Source of the DNA: Planctomycetaceae bacterium
GTDB taxonomy: Bacteria > Planctomycetota > Planctomycetia > Planctomycetales > Planctomycetaceae
Length of the DNA stretch: 64,000 nt
Direction: 5' to 3'
Assembly: GCA_041398825.1 (NCBI GenBank)
Contig: JAWKTX010000007.1
Location: forward strand, 248,001-312,000
The translations under genes and the position numbers were made by a program. This document shows positions 53,596 through 61,667 of this stretch, piece after piece. How positions within the stretch are numbered: position 1 is the first letter of the stretch; each line of letters begins with the position of its first letter. The notes under the pieces are model-generated. The model was not told where the DNA came from, did not search any database, and worked only from the letters and a program-made list of their open reading frames with translations.

Positions 53596-54048
53596 CTACG
53601 ACATCTGGCCCTTAATTCGCCGCTGCGTATCGTTCCAGCCCGACTCCAGCACCTCAACGTACTGTTCTGCCGTGATTAAAGAACCGTTGGGGCGAAAAGT
53701 GTAGAGCCAGCCATCACCATAACAGTCGACATTAATGCCCGACGGGTCATTCAGAAGTGCCGGATTGAATTCAACCACGGTACCAGCACACGGCGGAAAC
53801 ATCGATGAAACGGCCTTCGAACTTTCGATTTCGCCAATCTCCAGTTTTTCAGGCACCAGTGTACCAGGATCGACGGACCATTCCAGAAAATAGACGTCCT
53901 GAAGCAATCTCACCGAGTACGCCGTAAACCCAACCCGGTAAATGCCGCCACCGAGAGCCTGCAGCCAGAGGTGGCGGGTACAGTATTGGCGATCGACCGG
54001 AATCAGAGCCTTGTACTGGCCCATCATAAAGTGCAGTGAATCAGACAT
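53596..54048 (-). CDS. GcvH-like lipoyl-carrier protein
   Basis: 150 aa. The lipoyl-domain pattern is clear: IYRVGFTAYSVRLLQDVYFLEW, then EIGEIESSKAVSSMFPPCAG with candidate lipoyl-lysine Lys78 in ESSKAV, then NDPSGINVDCYGDGWLYTF. Glycine-cleavage H protein has about 130 residues; this one has a longer C-terminus. No gcvT or gcvP is present in the window. The pairing with a ferredoxin suggests a lipoyl carrier for another redox or sulfur reaction, as known for H-like proteins beside Hdr-like complexes; that is inference. A true glycine-cleavage H protein is the alternative. Confidence 0.82.
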   Translation of the reverse strand: MSDSLHFMMGQYKALIPVDRQYCTRHLWLQALGGGIYRVGFTAYSVRLLQDVYFLEWSVDPGTLVPEKLEIGEIESSKAVSSMFPPCAGTVVEFNPALLNDPSGINVDCYGDGWLYTFRPNGSLITAEQYVEVLESGWNDTQRRIKGQMS

Positions 54049-54253
54049 TCGCTCATTTTCTCAGTCAAACCCAACCCCGGAAAAACCTGACGAAACGCTG
54101 TCGAACCCGAGCTGCCTTCGCTGTGTCGTGCTGTTGCCCGGTGTCGTCGCATTATGACGACATCGGTTGCGAATTTTGAGTGATCAGCGAACGACCGACG
54201 CTTGCCGCTTGAAGATTCCGGGCAAACACTGTTATCTTTCAACCTCATCCCAC

Positions 54254-54337
54254 GCGCAAGTGGCGAAATCGGCAGACGCGCCAGCTTGAGGGGCTGGTGG
54301 TAGCAATACCGTGCAGGTTCAAGTCCTGTCTTGCGCA
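54254..54337 (+). tRNA. tRNA-Leu (GAG)
   Basis: 84 nt with the long variable arm of class II tRNAs. Acceptor GCGCAAG/CTTGCGC, discriminator A at 54337, anticodon arm CCAGC-TTGAGGG-GCTGG giving GAG, T arm with GGTTCAAGTCC. CCA is not encoded. It reads CUC and CUU. Confidence 0.96.
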
Positions 54338-54352
54338 GTTTCAGACCAACTG

Positions 54353-54388
54353 AAAACCCCGTTGAGTGTCCAGCTCATCGGGGTTTTT
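54353..54388 (+). terminator. Intrinsic terminator after tRNA-Leu
   Basis: Stem AAAACCCCGTTGAG/CTCATCGGGGTTTT with one mismatch, loop TGTCCAG, followed by a T run (54384-54388). It lies 15 bp after the tRNA. Confidence 0.9.
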
Positions 54389-54412
54389 GCTTTTCCCAGG
54401 GACCACTACCCC

Positions 54413-54462
54413 CACCAAAGAATTCGGGCACCAGACATTTCGGGGCACCAAAGAATTCGGGG
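54413..54462. repeat. Three tandem ~17-bp units (CACCAAAGAATTCGGGG)
   Basis: CACCAAAGAATTCGGG, CACCAGACATTTCGGGG and CACCAAAGAATTCGGGG run head to tail. They lie between the tRNA-Leu terminator and the 3' end of the PEP-CTERM gene. Confidence 0.8.
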
Positions 54463-54507
54463 CGAAGGCACCACGCTTCGCAGCTGGCTTTTCAACAGGC
54501 AGTTCGC

Positions 54508-55341
54508 TCAGGGCGATGCAACGAGTTCCGTCGAAGCATGTGACCTCAATTTCCCGTGTGAGCGACGGCGGCCCAGCAGGCAGCACACCAGGCTCGCCAT
54601 GAAAAACGTCGATGGTTCTGGTACGGCCGAAATACTGACAGAACCCAGCGTGAAGTCAGCCGACGCACTGGTGGTGTTGTCTCCCAGAAACAGAAAGTTG
54701 GAGCCTGTGTACGGCGGGATCCCTACTGCACTGTAGTTGCGCAGGGAACCGCTCAACACAAGAGCACTGTCGCCAAACAGAGCATAAGTGTTGCCCAGGA
54801 TCGAAAGGCTCCAGGCAACTTCGGCGGCAGTCGTATCGAAGTTCGCGGATTCCGCATGGGTGAAAAGTGGCGATGCTGACTGCGCCCAAACCTGATCTTG
54901 CCAGAATCCGAGTTCGATGCCCATCCCGTCATCCGCCAGTACAATTGCGCTGAATCCCGCTCGGTCCGCACTCGTATGACTTTCCGCATGGATCTGAAGC
55001 TCAAAGTCGAGCGAAAATCCACTGTTCCTGTCGAGTGACGGAAATCCGGGATTCTTCAGTGTTCCCAACAGATTCCGGTTGCTGTATCCGGCCGCCACAG
55101 CATCCGACGTTGTTAACCGAACCCCCGTCCCAGCCACCACACTTTGCGTTACAAGACCGCTGGCTGCATACGTCAGCCATGCCTGATCCTGAGGAAGCTG
55201 CATCGTGGCGTCGTCATAGAGTACGATTCCAGCCCGGCAACTGCTGGCAAACGCCAGGTAAACGGCAGCAGCAAGCAAAGCACGAAACGGTTGGGCACCG
55301 TGACTGAAACAACGACAACGGAACATAAGCTGAACACCCAT
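54508..55341 (-). CDS. PEP-CTERM exported protein
   Basis: 277 aa. Signal peptide at residues ~15-37 (ending SSCRA; a later Met, MFRCRC, may be the start). The C-terminus has the PEP-CTERM sorting signal: VPEPSTFF, then a hydrophobic helix (MASLVCCLLG) and a basic cluster (RRRS), about 25 residues before the end. The middle is a beta-rich lectin-like domain (SGFSLDFELQIHAES, a concanavalin-like pattern). Such proteins are anchored or processed by an exosortase, which is not in this window. The ~20 residues after the basic cluster are an unusual extra tail. Confidence 0.8.
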   Translation of the reverse strand: MGVQLMFRCRCFSHGAQPFRALLAAAVYLAFASSCRAGIVLYDDATMQLPQDQAWLTYAASGLVTQSVVAGTGVRLTTSDAVAAGYSNRNLLGTLKNPGFPSLDRNSGFSLDFELQIHAESHTSADRAGFSAIVLADDGMGIELGFWQDQVWAQSASPLFTHAESANFDTTAAEVAWSLSILGNTYALFGDSALVLSGSLRNYSAVGIPPYTGSNFLFLGDNTTSASADFTLGSVSISAVPEPSTFFMASLVCCLLGRRRSHGKLRSHASTELVASP

Positions 55342-55616
55342 CTACCAGGCCCTCGTTTGTCAGCCCTGCGTCAGGCTGAACAGGCGCAGGTTAACCCCTG
55401 GAGCGACTCGTTTGTAAGCTTTGTCTCGTTTTTTTGTCATCATCCAAAGTAATCAGCCGCCGTTGCGCAACCAGCGGAAAGGTGCCCACCCCGGAGGCGG
55501 TCAACAACGGACAGAATCGCAGAAAAGTCGGGTGTCTCGCACAGGCATTGCACAGAGACTACACTCGTTATCCACGCAGCAGCCGCTTGCTCCCGCCGAT
55601 TCTGAATGGGGCCGCC

Positions 55617-57101
55617 ATGAATCCCGTTTCTCTGCAACAACTTCGAATCAACCGACGTCAGTTTTTCGGTGATGGATCGCTTCGCATGGGTACTGTAGCC
55701 CTCGCGATGTCCGGCCGTGGCAGTCTGGCAGGGCAGCCAAAACCCAGCGAAGACGCTGCACCGGCTGCAGTCCATCCGCCACTTCCCGGGTTTCCGCATT
55801 TCACACCCAAAGCGAAGTCGATCATCTATCTTCATATGAATGGCGGTCCGTCTCAGCTGGATACCTGGGACTATAAACCATCCCTGCAGGATCATTTTGA
55901 CCAGGACTTACCGGACAGCATCCGTCAGGGACAGCGAATCACCACGATGACCAGCGGCCAGTCCCGTCTTCCAGTCGCACCATCACTCTTCCAGTTCGCC
56001 CGACATGGTCAATGCGGAATGTGGGTGAGTGAACTATTGCCGCACACAGCGACGGTGGTCGACGATATTGCTCTGGTTCGAACCGTCCACACAAACGCGA
56101 TCAACCATGATCCCGCCTGCACCTTTGTAACGACAGGCAGTGAAGTGCCGGGCAAGCCGAGCATCGGAGCCTGGCTCTCTTACGGTCTTGGAAGTGAAAG
56201 CAACAATCTGCCGGCCTTTGTTGTACTGACTCCGCAATGGTCGTCAAAGAATGCTGCACAGGCCCTGTTTACTCGCATGTGGAGCAGTGGTTTTCTGCCC
56301 TCCAGATACACTGGTGTGGCCCTCCGAAGTGTCGGAGATCCCGTCCTGTATATCGACAACCCTCCGGGTGTGGATGCCAGAAGTCGTCGCGCCATGCTGG
56401 ATACAGCCGGGCAGTTGAATCAGAAGACGCTCCAGCGATTCGGGGACCCGGAAACACTGACGCGAATCGCGCAGTACGAAATGGCATTTCGAATGCAGAG
56501 CAGCGTGCCTGAACTGGTTGATCTCTCTGGTGAGACCAGAGATACGCTCGACATGTACGGCCCCGAAGTCCTGAAGCCTGGTTCCTTTGCCGCCAGTGCG
56601 TTGCTGGCACGACGGATGGTTGAGCGTGGTGTCAGAGTCGTGCAGGTACTGCATCGCGGGTGGGATCAGCACGGATCACTGCCCAGCGAAATTCGCCACC
56701 AGTGCCAGGATGTTGACCAACCCTGCGCAGCACTCCTGAAAGACCTGAAACAGCGAGGACTTCTGGAAGACACATTAGTTGTCTGGGGTGGAGAATTCGG
56801 TCGGACCGTTTATTCACAGGGAACATTGACAAAAACCAACTACGGCCGTGACCATCATCCACGCTGCTTCAGTATGTGGCTTGCGGGAGGTGGTATACAG
56901 GGCGGAGTTGTCTATGGGGAAACCGACGACTTCAGTTACAACATCGTGGACCGACCCTGCCATGTTAATGATCTGAACGCGACTATCCTGCATTGCCTGG
57001 GCATCGACCACGAACGTTTCAGTTTCCGCTATCAGGGTCTTGATCAGCGACTGACAGGGGTGGAACCACAACAGGTCATCAAAGATCTCCTGTCCGTTTA
57101 A
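55617..57101 (+). CDS. DUF1501 protein (Tat-exported)
   Basis: 494 aa from ATG 55617, chosen because the leader begins there (LRINRRQFFGDGSLRMG, twin-arginine-like). The frame is open upstream to 55434, which has no leader. Motifs: IYLHMNGGPSQLDTWDYKPS, SIGAWLSYGLGSE, MVERGVRVVQVLHRGWDQHG, DHHPRCFSMWLAGGGIQGG. It belongs to the same family as the gene at 25137, and again no PSD1 partner is adjacent. Role: exported, sulfatase/phosphatase-like fold of unknown substrate. Confidence 0.88.
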   Translation: MNPVSLQQLRINRRQFFGDGSLRMGTVALAMSGRGSLAGQPKPSEDAAPAAVHPPLPGFPHFTPKAKSIIYLHMNGGPSQLDTWDYKPSLQDHFDQDLPDSIRQGQRITTMTSGQSRLPVAPSLFQFARHGQCGMWVSELLPHTATVVDDIALVRTVHTNAINHDPACTFVTTGSEVPGKPSIGAWLSYGLGSESNNLPAFVVLTPQWSSKNAAQALFTRMWSSGFLPSRYTGVALRSVGDPVLYIDNPPGVDARSRRAMLDTAGQLNQKTLQRFGDPETLTRIAQYEMAFRMQSSVPELVDLSGETRDTLDMYGPEVLKPGSFAASALLARRMVERGVRVVQVLHRGWDQHGSLPSEIRHQCQDVDQPCAALLKDLKQRGLLEDTLVVWGGEFGRTVYSQGTLTKTNYGRDHHPRCFSMWLAGGGIQGGVVYGETDDFSYNIVDRPCHVNDLNATILHCLGIDHERFSFRYQGLDQRLTGVEPQQVIKDLLSV

Positions 57102-57187
57102 CGGCTACTGAACCCTGGTGAGCGTTCGTCTGCAGGCTCCGGTCGATCTGCCTGACTTTTCATCTTCTGAAGTAAAGTGTGTTGTCC

Positions 57188-58099
57188 ATGATTCTGCGCA
57201 AGTCTCTGTTTAGTCTCGCCGTGATTTTCTTATCAACCGGCACTTTGCGGGCTGACGAGATTCGACACTCGTTCTTCGTCGCGGGCCCAACATTCACAGG
57301 CGTTATTGAAGAAGATGGATCCACCGGCTGGGATTCCGGCCAGCCCGGCGCGCGCGATGGTTTTGTTCTGCCGAATGGCAACTTCCTGATTGCCTGGGCC
57401 AAAGAGGTGAAGGAATTGACTTCTGACCAGACAGTCGTCTTTCATTACCGGCTTTCGGACGCCAATCAGGAAATCGGAACCGCGGTTCGACTGGCGAACG
57501 GCAACACCATGATCACAGAACTCGGCGCCAGGCCAAGGCTGATGGAAGTCACCACTGATGGATCGGTAGCGATCGAAGTGCCGCTGCAACCGGAAACCGA
57601 CAACGCACACATGCAGACTCGAATGGCCCGCAAACTGGCCAATGGCAACTATCTGGTACCGCACCTGCTTGCGTTCAAAGTCAAAGAATACACGCCCGAG
57701 GGAAAAATCGTCCGAACCATTGCGACAGACCTGGAGGAACTCGGCGGCCGCGCGGCAGAGAACTGGCCGTTCACCGCCATCCTGCTGGACAACAACCAGG
57801 TGCTCGTCAACCTGACCCACGGCAACAAAACAGTGATCTTCAACCATGACGGAACAGTGGCATGGAAGATCGGAAACGAGGACTTTGACCGCATGCCCTT
57901 CGATGATCCCTGCGGAGCACAGCGGCTACCCAACGGGAACATCGTCATCTGCAGTTATCACGCGCAGAAAGGAATTAAGGTCTTCGAAGTAACGCCGGAG
58001 AAAAAGATTGTCTGGACCTACGAAGGCCCGCATCGAGCCCATGAGATTCAGGTGCTGACAACGAATGGCAAGCGGCTCCCTGCCCCACCACAAAAATAG
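57188..58099 (+). CDS. Exported beta-propeller (PQQ/arylsulfotransferase-like) protein
   Basis: 303 aa from ATG 57188; a GTG three codons earlier is less likely. Signal peptide ends near TLRADE. Repeats with RLANGNTMI, KLANGNYLV, RLPNGNIVI and LPNGNFLI are the LPNGNxLV blades of a six- or seven-bladed propeller. This pattern is typical of the planctomycete arylsulfotransferase/PQQ-like family, but I see no catalytic set that would prove an enzyme. The gene follows the DUF1501 gene by 86 bp. Confidence 0.75.
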   Translation: MILRKSLFSLAVIFLSTGTLRADEIRHSFFVAGPTFTGVIEEDGSTGWDSGQPGARDGFVLPNGNFLIAWAKEVKELTSDQTVVFHYRLSDANQEIGTAVRLANGNTMITELGARPRLMEVTTDGSVAIEVPLQPETDNAHMQTRMARKLANGNYLVPHLLAFKVKEYTPEGKIVRTIATDLEELGGRAAENWPFTAILLDNNQVLVNLTHGNKTVIFNHDGTVAWKIGNEDFDRMPFDDPCGAQRLPNGNIVICSYHAQKGIKVFEVTPEKKIVWTYEGPHRAHEIQVLTTNGKRLPAPPQK

Positions 58100-58233
58100 C
58101 CGCACCCCGAAGTCTCCCGGAAACGGTGGTTCGTTTCTCTCAGCCCACGAAAGCCCGGATTGCGAGACCTGGATGTGGCCATTCTGATACAGGTTGTTTG
58201 CCGTCAGCGGCATCCTGCAACGAATCGGCAGCA

Positions 58234-58332
58234 CAGCCTGTTGAAGAACGGGACCGGCTCAAGCAGGAGACATTAAAACACGATGGTTTCCAGTCCGCCT
58301 GCGTGCCTGTCTCGGTTTGTCAACGGACAGAT
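58234..58332 (+). repeat. Palindromic interspersed repeat, copy 3
   Basis: 99 bp in the 312-bp gap between the propeller gene and the LRR gene. Left end CAGCCTGTTGAAGAACGGGA, right end CTCGGTTTGTCAACGGACAG. The centre is ACACGATGGTTTCC. In the frame that is open in copies 1, 2 and 4 a stop codon (TAA) occurs here, so the element does not encode a conserved peptide. Otherwise the gap is empty. Confidence 0.9.
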
Positions 58333-58411
58333 AAGCTAAGGACGTCTGGTTCAGAGCTCCTTCCCTTACAGCTCCAACAGACTCCACAGTTCTTTTTGAC
58401 AAAGACTATGA

Positions 58412-60280
58412 ATGAAAAGCCTGCCAGTCTTTCAGATCGTGCGAAGCCTGATTCTGCTCGTTGTGGTTATGCTCCTCATCCATCATTTTCCGGCAGTCGA
58501 CCAGACCGATCAACTGGCCGACCTTGACTTGCAGTTCACGACGAATGAAAACGGGGTGGTCGAAAGTATCACTCTGCCCCGAGGTTGGGATGACGAGAAA
58601 TCGTTCCATACGATCTCTGAACTGAACTCGGTCACTCATGTCGATCTGTCAGGCGTTGACCCGACGGACCATTTGATTAAGCGTCTCACAGAATTGTCAG
58701 GCCTTCAAAGAATCACCTGGCGCGAGTCGGCAATGACGCGGCGGCAAATTTTGATGCTGGCCTCAGGTTCGCTCGAATCCCTTGACCTCAGTTATTCGAA
58801 CGGCGAAGAACTTTCACTCGATCTACTCAACGGTTTCCCCTCTCTGCGACACCTGTCGCTGGAAGGATGTGAATGGACGGCCCAGGGAGATGCCTCTGTG
58901 ATAGGGACGCTCAAAGAACTTGAAACGTTGAACCTATGTTATTCGCGGATTTCAACTTCCATTGTTCCTCACATCGCAAAACTACCCCGACTGCAGCATC
59001 TCGATATTTCCGGTTGCGACCAGTTCAGCACAGCAGAAATTGAGCAACTGACGAATCCGTCTTTGAGACTGGTTCGATTTTTGGGGGTTGCAGTGGATGC
59101 CAGCGATGTGGAATCCTGGCGAGCTCAACGCAGGAAAACGGAAATCTGGTATGACCAGATGCTATCCCCGGATCTGCAGTGGCTCGGGCCTTCACGGCCG
59201 CAGGCAGGACACCAACAAGGGCGTATTCGCTCCATAGCATGCCGTATCGAGGAGCCTGCAGACTTTCACATCCTGAGACATTTAGCAAAGCTTCAAACGG
59301 TGAAACTCACCGGGCCCGGGGCGGATAATGCCGTCATTCCTTACCTCCGGGATATGTCCCTTATCGTTGAACTGGACCTGACTCACAGCTCGGTCACGGC
59401 GGAAGGCGTCGCACAGCTACCCGTCTTCCGTAAACTGCGATCGGTAAAACTGTCCGGAACGGCAGTGAGTGATTCCACTTTGCAGTGGCTCGCCCGGCAA
59501 CCCAGTCTGGCTGAATTGGCGCTCCTCGAATGCGAATTAACAGACGAAGATCTGTCATTTCTAAGTCACATGGACCTCAGGACGATCAATCTCTCCCGAA
59601 ACAACATCAGCGGTACAGGCCTAAGAAATCTGAATATGGAATCGCTGCGAAATGTGTCTCTGGCTGGATGTCCGATCACCCGTGAAGGTCTTCAGCTGCT
59701 GAAGCAATTCGAACACCTCAATGCACTCGACTTGTCGTGCATGACAATAACAGATGACGTGATCGACGCCATTTTGGCCCTTCAACCTTCGCATCTTGTG
59801 CTGCAAGACACGGACCTTTCTCACTCCGGGGCAATGCGAATTTCTCAAAGTGGACCGATCGATACCCTGGATGTCCGTGGTTCAACTTTGTCGCATGAAT
59901 TATTTGAACGGCTGGGGCAAACCCAGCCAATCCACACACTCCTGATCGATGGCGAACGCTCGCTCCTGGAACTCGTCGGTTCAACTCGGGCTGCGAACAA
60001 CGTTTCAACGCTTATTCTGGCAGAAGCCAGAGAGGAATCACTGACCGAGCTCTTTCGATTCAACGGGCTGCTTAACCTGGAAATGCAGGGGGCGACGATA
60101 ACATCGGAATCAGCCAGAAACATGGTGCAACATCCATCGCTTAAAGGCGTCACCTTCAGGAATTGCGTTGTTACCCCGGAAGCAAAAGCAATCCTGCAGG
60201 CAAACGTCGAAATCACTTCGCCGCGCAACTTTGGGATCGATGAACCCAGGTTTGAACGATTTGCCTACATGTTTGATTAA
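58412..60280 (+). CDS. Leucine-rich-repeat membrane-anchored or exported protein
   Basis: 622 aa. The N-terminal hydrophobic segment lies at residues ~8-26 (IVRSLILLVVVMLLIHHF), a signal anchor. From residue ~60 there are some 15-20 LRR units with LxxLxLSxCxL-type motifs, for example LRHLSLEGCEWTAQG, LQHLDISGCDQFSTAEIEQL and LRNVSLAGCPITREGL. This spacing resembles RNI/cysteine-containing LRRs. LRR proteins bind other proteins; the partner is unknown. Upstream repeat copy 3 and downstream copy 4 flank this gene. Confidence 0.85.
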   Translation: MKSLPVFQIVRSLILLVVVMLLIHHFPAVDQTDQLADLDLQFTTNENGVVESITLPRGWDDEKSFHTISELNSVTHVDLSGVDPTDHLIKRLTELSGLQRITWRESAMTRRQILMLASGSLESLDLSYSNGEELSLDLLNGFPSLRHLSLEGCEWTAQGDASVIGTLKELETLNLCYSRISTSIVPHIAKLPRLQHLDISGCDQFSTAEIEQLTNPSLRLVRFLGVAVDASDVESWRAQRRKTEIWYDQMLSPDLQWLGPSRPQAGHQQGRIRSIACRIEEPADFHILRHLAKLQTVKLTGPGADNAVIPYLRDMSLIVELDLTHSSVTAEGVAQLPVFRKLRSVKLSGTAVSDSTLQWLARQPSLAELALLECELTDEDLSFLSHMDLRTINLSRNNISGTGLRNLNMESLRNVSLAGCPITREGLQLLKQFEHLNALDLSCMTITDDVIDAILALQPSHLVLQDTDLSHSGAMRISQSGPIDTLDVRGSTLSHELFERLGQTQPIHTLLIDGERSLLELVGSTRAANNVSTLILAEAREESLTELFRFNGLLNLEMQGATITSESARNMVQHPSLKGVTFRNCVVTPEAKAILQANVEITSPRNFGIDEPRFERFAYMFD

Positions 60281-60308
60281 TGAGTCTTACCCCCCCGCGT
60301 CGACCCAG

Positions 60309-60408
60309 CAGCCTGTTGACAACCGGGAAGGGCTCGAGCAGGAGACCTGAAAACACGATGGTTTCCAGTCGTCCTGCGTGCCTGTCCCGATTTTTCAACG
60401 GACAGCTA
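60309..60408 (+). repeat. Palindromic interspersed repeat, copy 4
   Basis: 100 bp between convergent LRR and sugar-isomerase genes. Left end CAGCCTGTTGACAACCGGGA, right end CCCGATTTTTCAACGGACAG. The arms align as an imperfect hairpin over almost the whole length, with centre GAAAAC-ACGATG-GTTTCC. Close to copies 2 and 3. Confidence 0.9.
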
Positions 60409-60467
60409 AGCTAAAGCAGCTCCGGGCTTCTGACAGGTCATTTCGCGCCGGGGATGACTCCCATGCA

Positions 60468-61496
60468 TCATGCTTTGATGCCAAGCATTCGATCGAGCGA
60501 GTCGCCCGTTTGATAGATCAGCGCCTCGGGGTGATGCAGATACGGATGAAAATATTCAAACGTTAAATAGCCGTCATAGCCAATCGACTCGAAGGCGGTC
60601 AGAACCGCTGGCCAGTTTGTCGTTCCGTCCAGCAGAGGTCGGAATGCTTCCAGCGAATGATCGGAGCCCTTCTTTGAGTATTCCTTCAGGTGCACATTGC
60701 GAATGCGATCGCCGAGAATTGGTATCCAGTGCTCCGGGAACTGATATTCCATAATGTTACCCGTATCGAAGTGCACCTTCACATGTTCACTGGAAAAGTG
60801 ATCAACACATGCAGCCATCTCGAACGGAGACAACAGATAACCGTTGAAGAAAATATTCTCGATATTCAGTGACACACCCAACTTTTCGGCGCCAGGCAGC
60901 AATTTCGCAACCGCTTCTTTTGCCCGCCTGTCACAGACATCATTGGGAGTCGGATCATGATCCGCCCGCCATGGCATGTGTACGGCGCCGGGGACTACCA
61001 GAAGGTTCGTCGTACCCAGATCATGGGCTGCCTGTGTCATCAGCCCCGCGAGTTCCATTCCACGAGCACGTTCTGCCGGATCGTTGCTCGTCAACGGGTA
61101 AGGCCAGAACAGAAACGAACACAATCCGCTGACAGCAATACCAATTTCTTCGGCCATTCGTCGGATCGCGGTGAATTCCTTTGTCCCGGACTTCGGCGAC
61201 AGTTCACTGTCCAGATCGTAGTTCAGTTCGATGCCGTCGAAACCAGCATCCGCCGCCAGTTCCAGGCATTGCCGCAGAGTCATTCGGTCGGGATAGGGAA
61301 ACGCCCACAGGTTGATGGACTTCTTCATTTTGAACCGGCGCCCGGGAACTACATCCTGGTTTAAACTTGCCGAAGAAACAGCAGGCATCGCCGCCGCGCC
61401 GAAGGCAGCCCATGCTAACAACTGTCGTCGATGCAATGCGTCCCCGGACTGCGGTCCCGGTGAATGCGATCCGCTCTGTGCTGCAGTAGAATCCAT
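60468..61496 (-). CDS. Sugar phosphate isomerase/epimerase-like TIM barrel, exported
   Basis: 342 aa from ATG 61496, chosen for the AGGAAAGAC ribosome site just upstream; a longer frame to 61613 lacks one. The N-terminus is Tat-like (HRRQLLAWAAFGAAAM). The body is a xylose-isomerase-like TIM barrel with DAGFDGIELNYDL, SLNIENIFFNGYLLS, VKVHFDTGNIMEY and GYLTFEYFHPY, where the acidic residues (Glu/Asp/His) would hold a metal. Planctomycetes encode many such exported barrels beside oxidoreductases; substrate unknown. Convergent with the LRR gene. Confidence 0.85.
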   Translation of the reverse strand: MDSTAAQSGSHSPGPQSGDALHRRQLLAWAAFGAAAMPAVSSASLNQDVVPGRRFKMKKSINLWAFPYPDRMTLRQCLELAADAGFDGIELNYDLDSELSPKSGTKEFTAIRRMAEEIGIAVSGLCSFLFWPYPLTSNDPAERARGMELAGLMTQAAHDLGTTNLLVVPGAVHMPWRADHDPTPNDVCDRRAKEAVAKLLPGAEKLGVSLNIENIFFNGYLLSPFEMAACVDHFSSEHVKVHFDTGNIMEYQFPEHWIPILGDRIRNVHLKEYSKKGSDHSLEAFRPLLDGTTNWPAVLTAFESIGYDGYLTFEYFHPYLHHPEALIYQTGDSLDRMLGIKA

Positions 61497-61667
61497 AGTC
61501 TGTCTTTCCTGAAACGAACAAACAGTCCAACAAGTGTTCCCGACGACTGCACACTTTAACGAACAAGATTGTCCTGCGTTACCGCGCGATGGCAATGAAA
61601 GCCCCTGACTCACAACTACCAGCCGTTTCTTTACCTGAAGGCAGGCACTGGATCAGGAAGAATCTGA

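Noticed and set aside
54489..54503. Possible fifth repeat fragment (TTTTCAACAGGC)
   Set aside because: Only about 12 bases match and the rest of the element is absent; chance or a very decayed end cannot be told apart.
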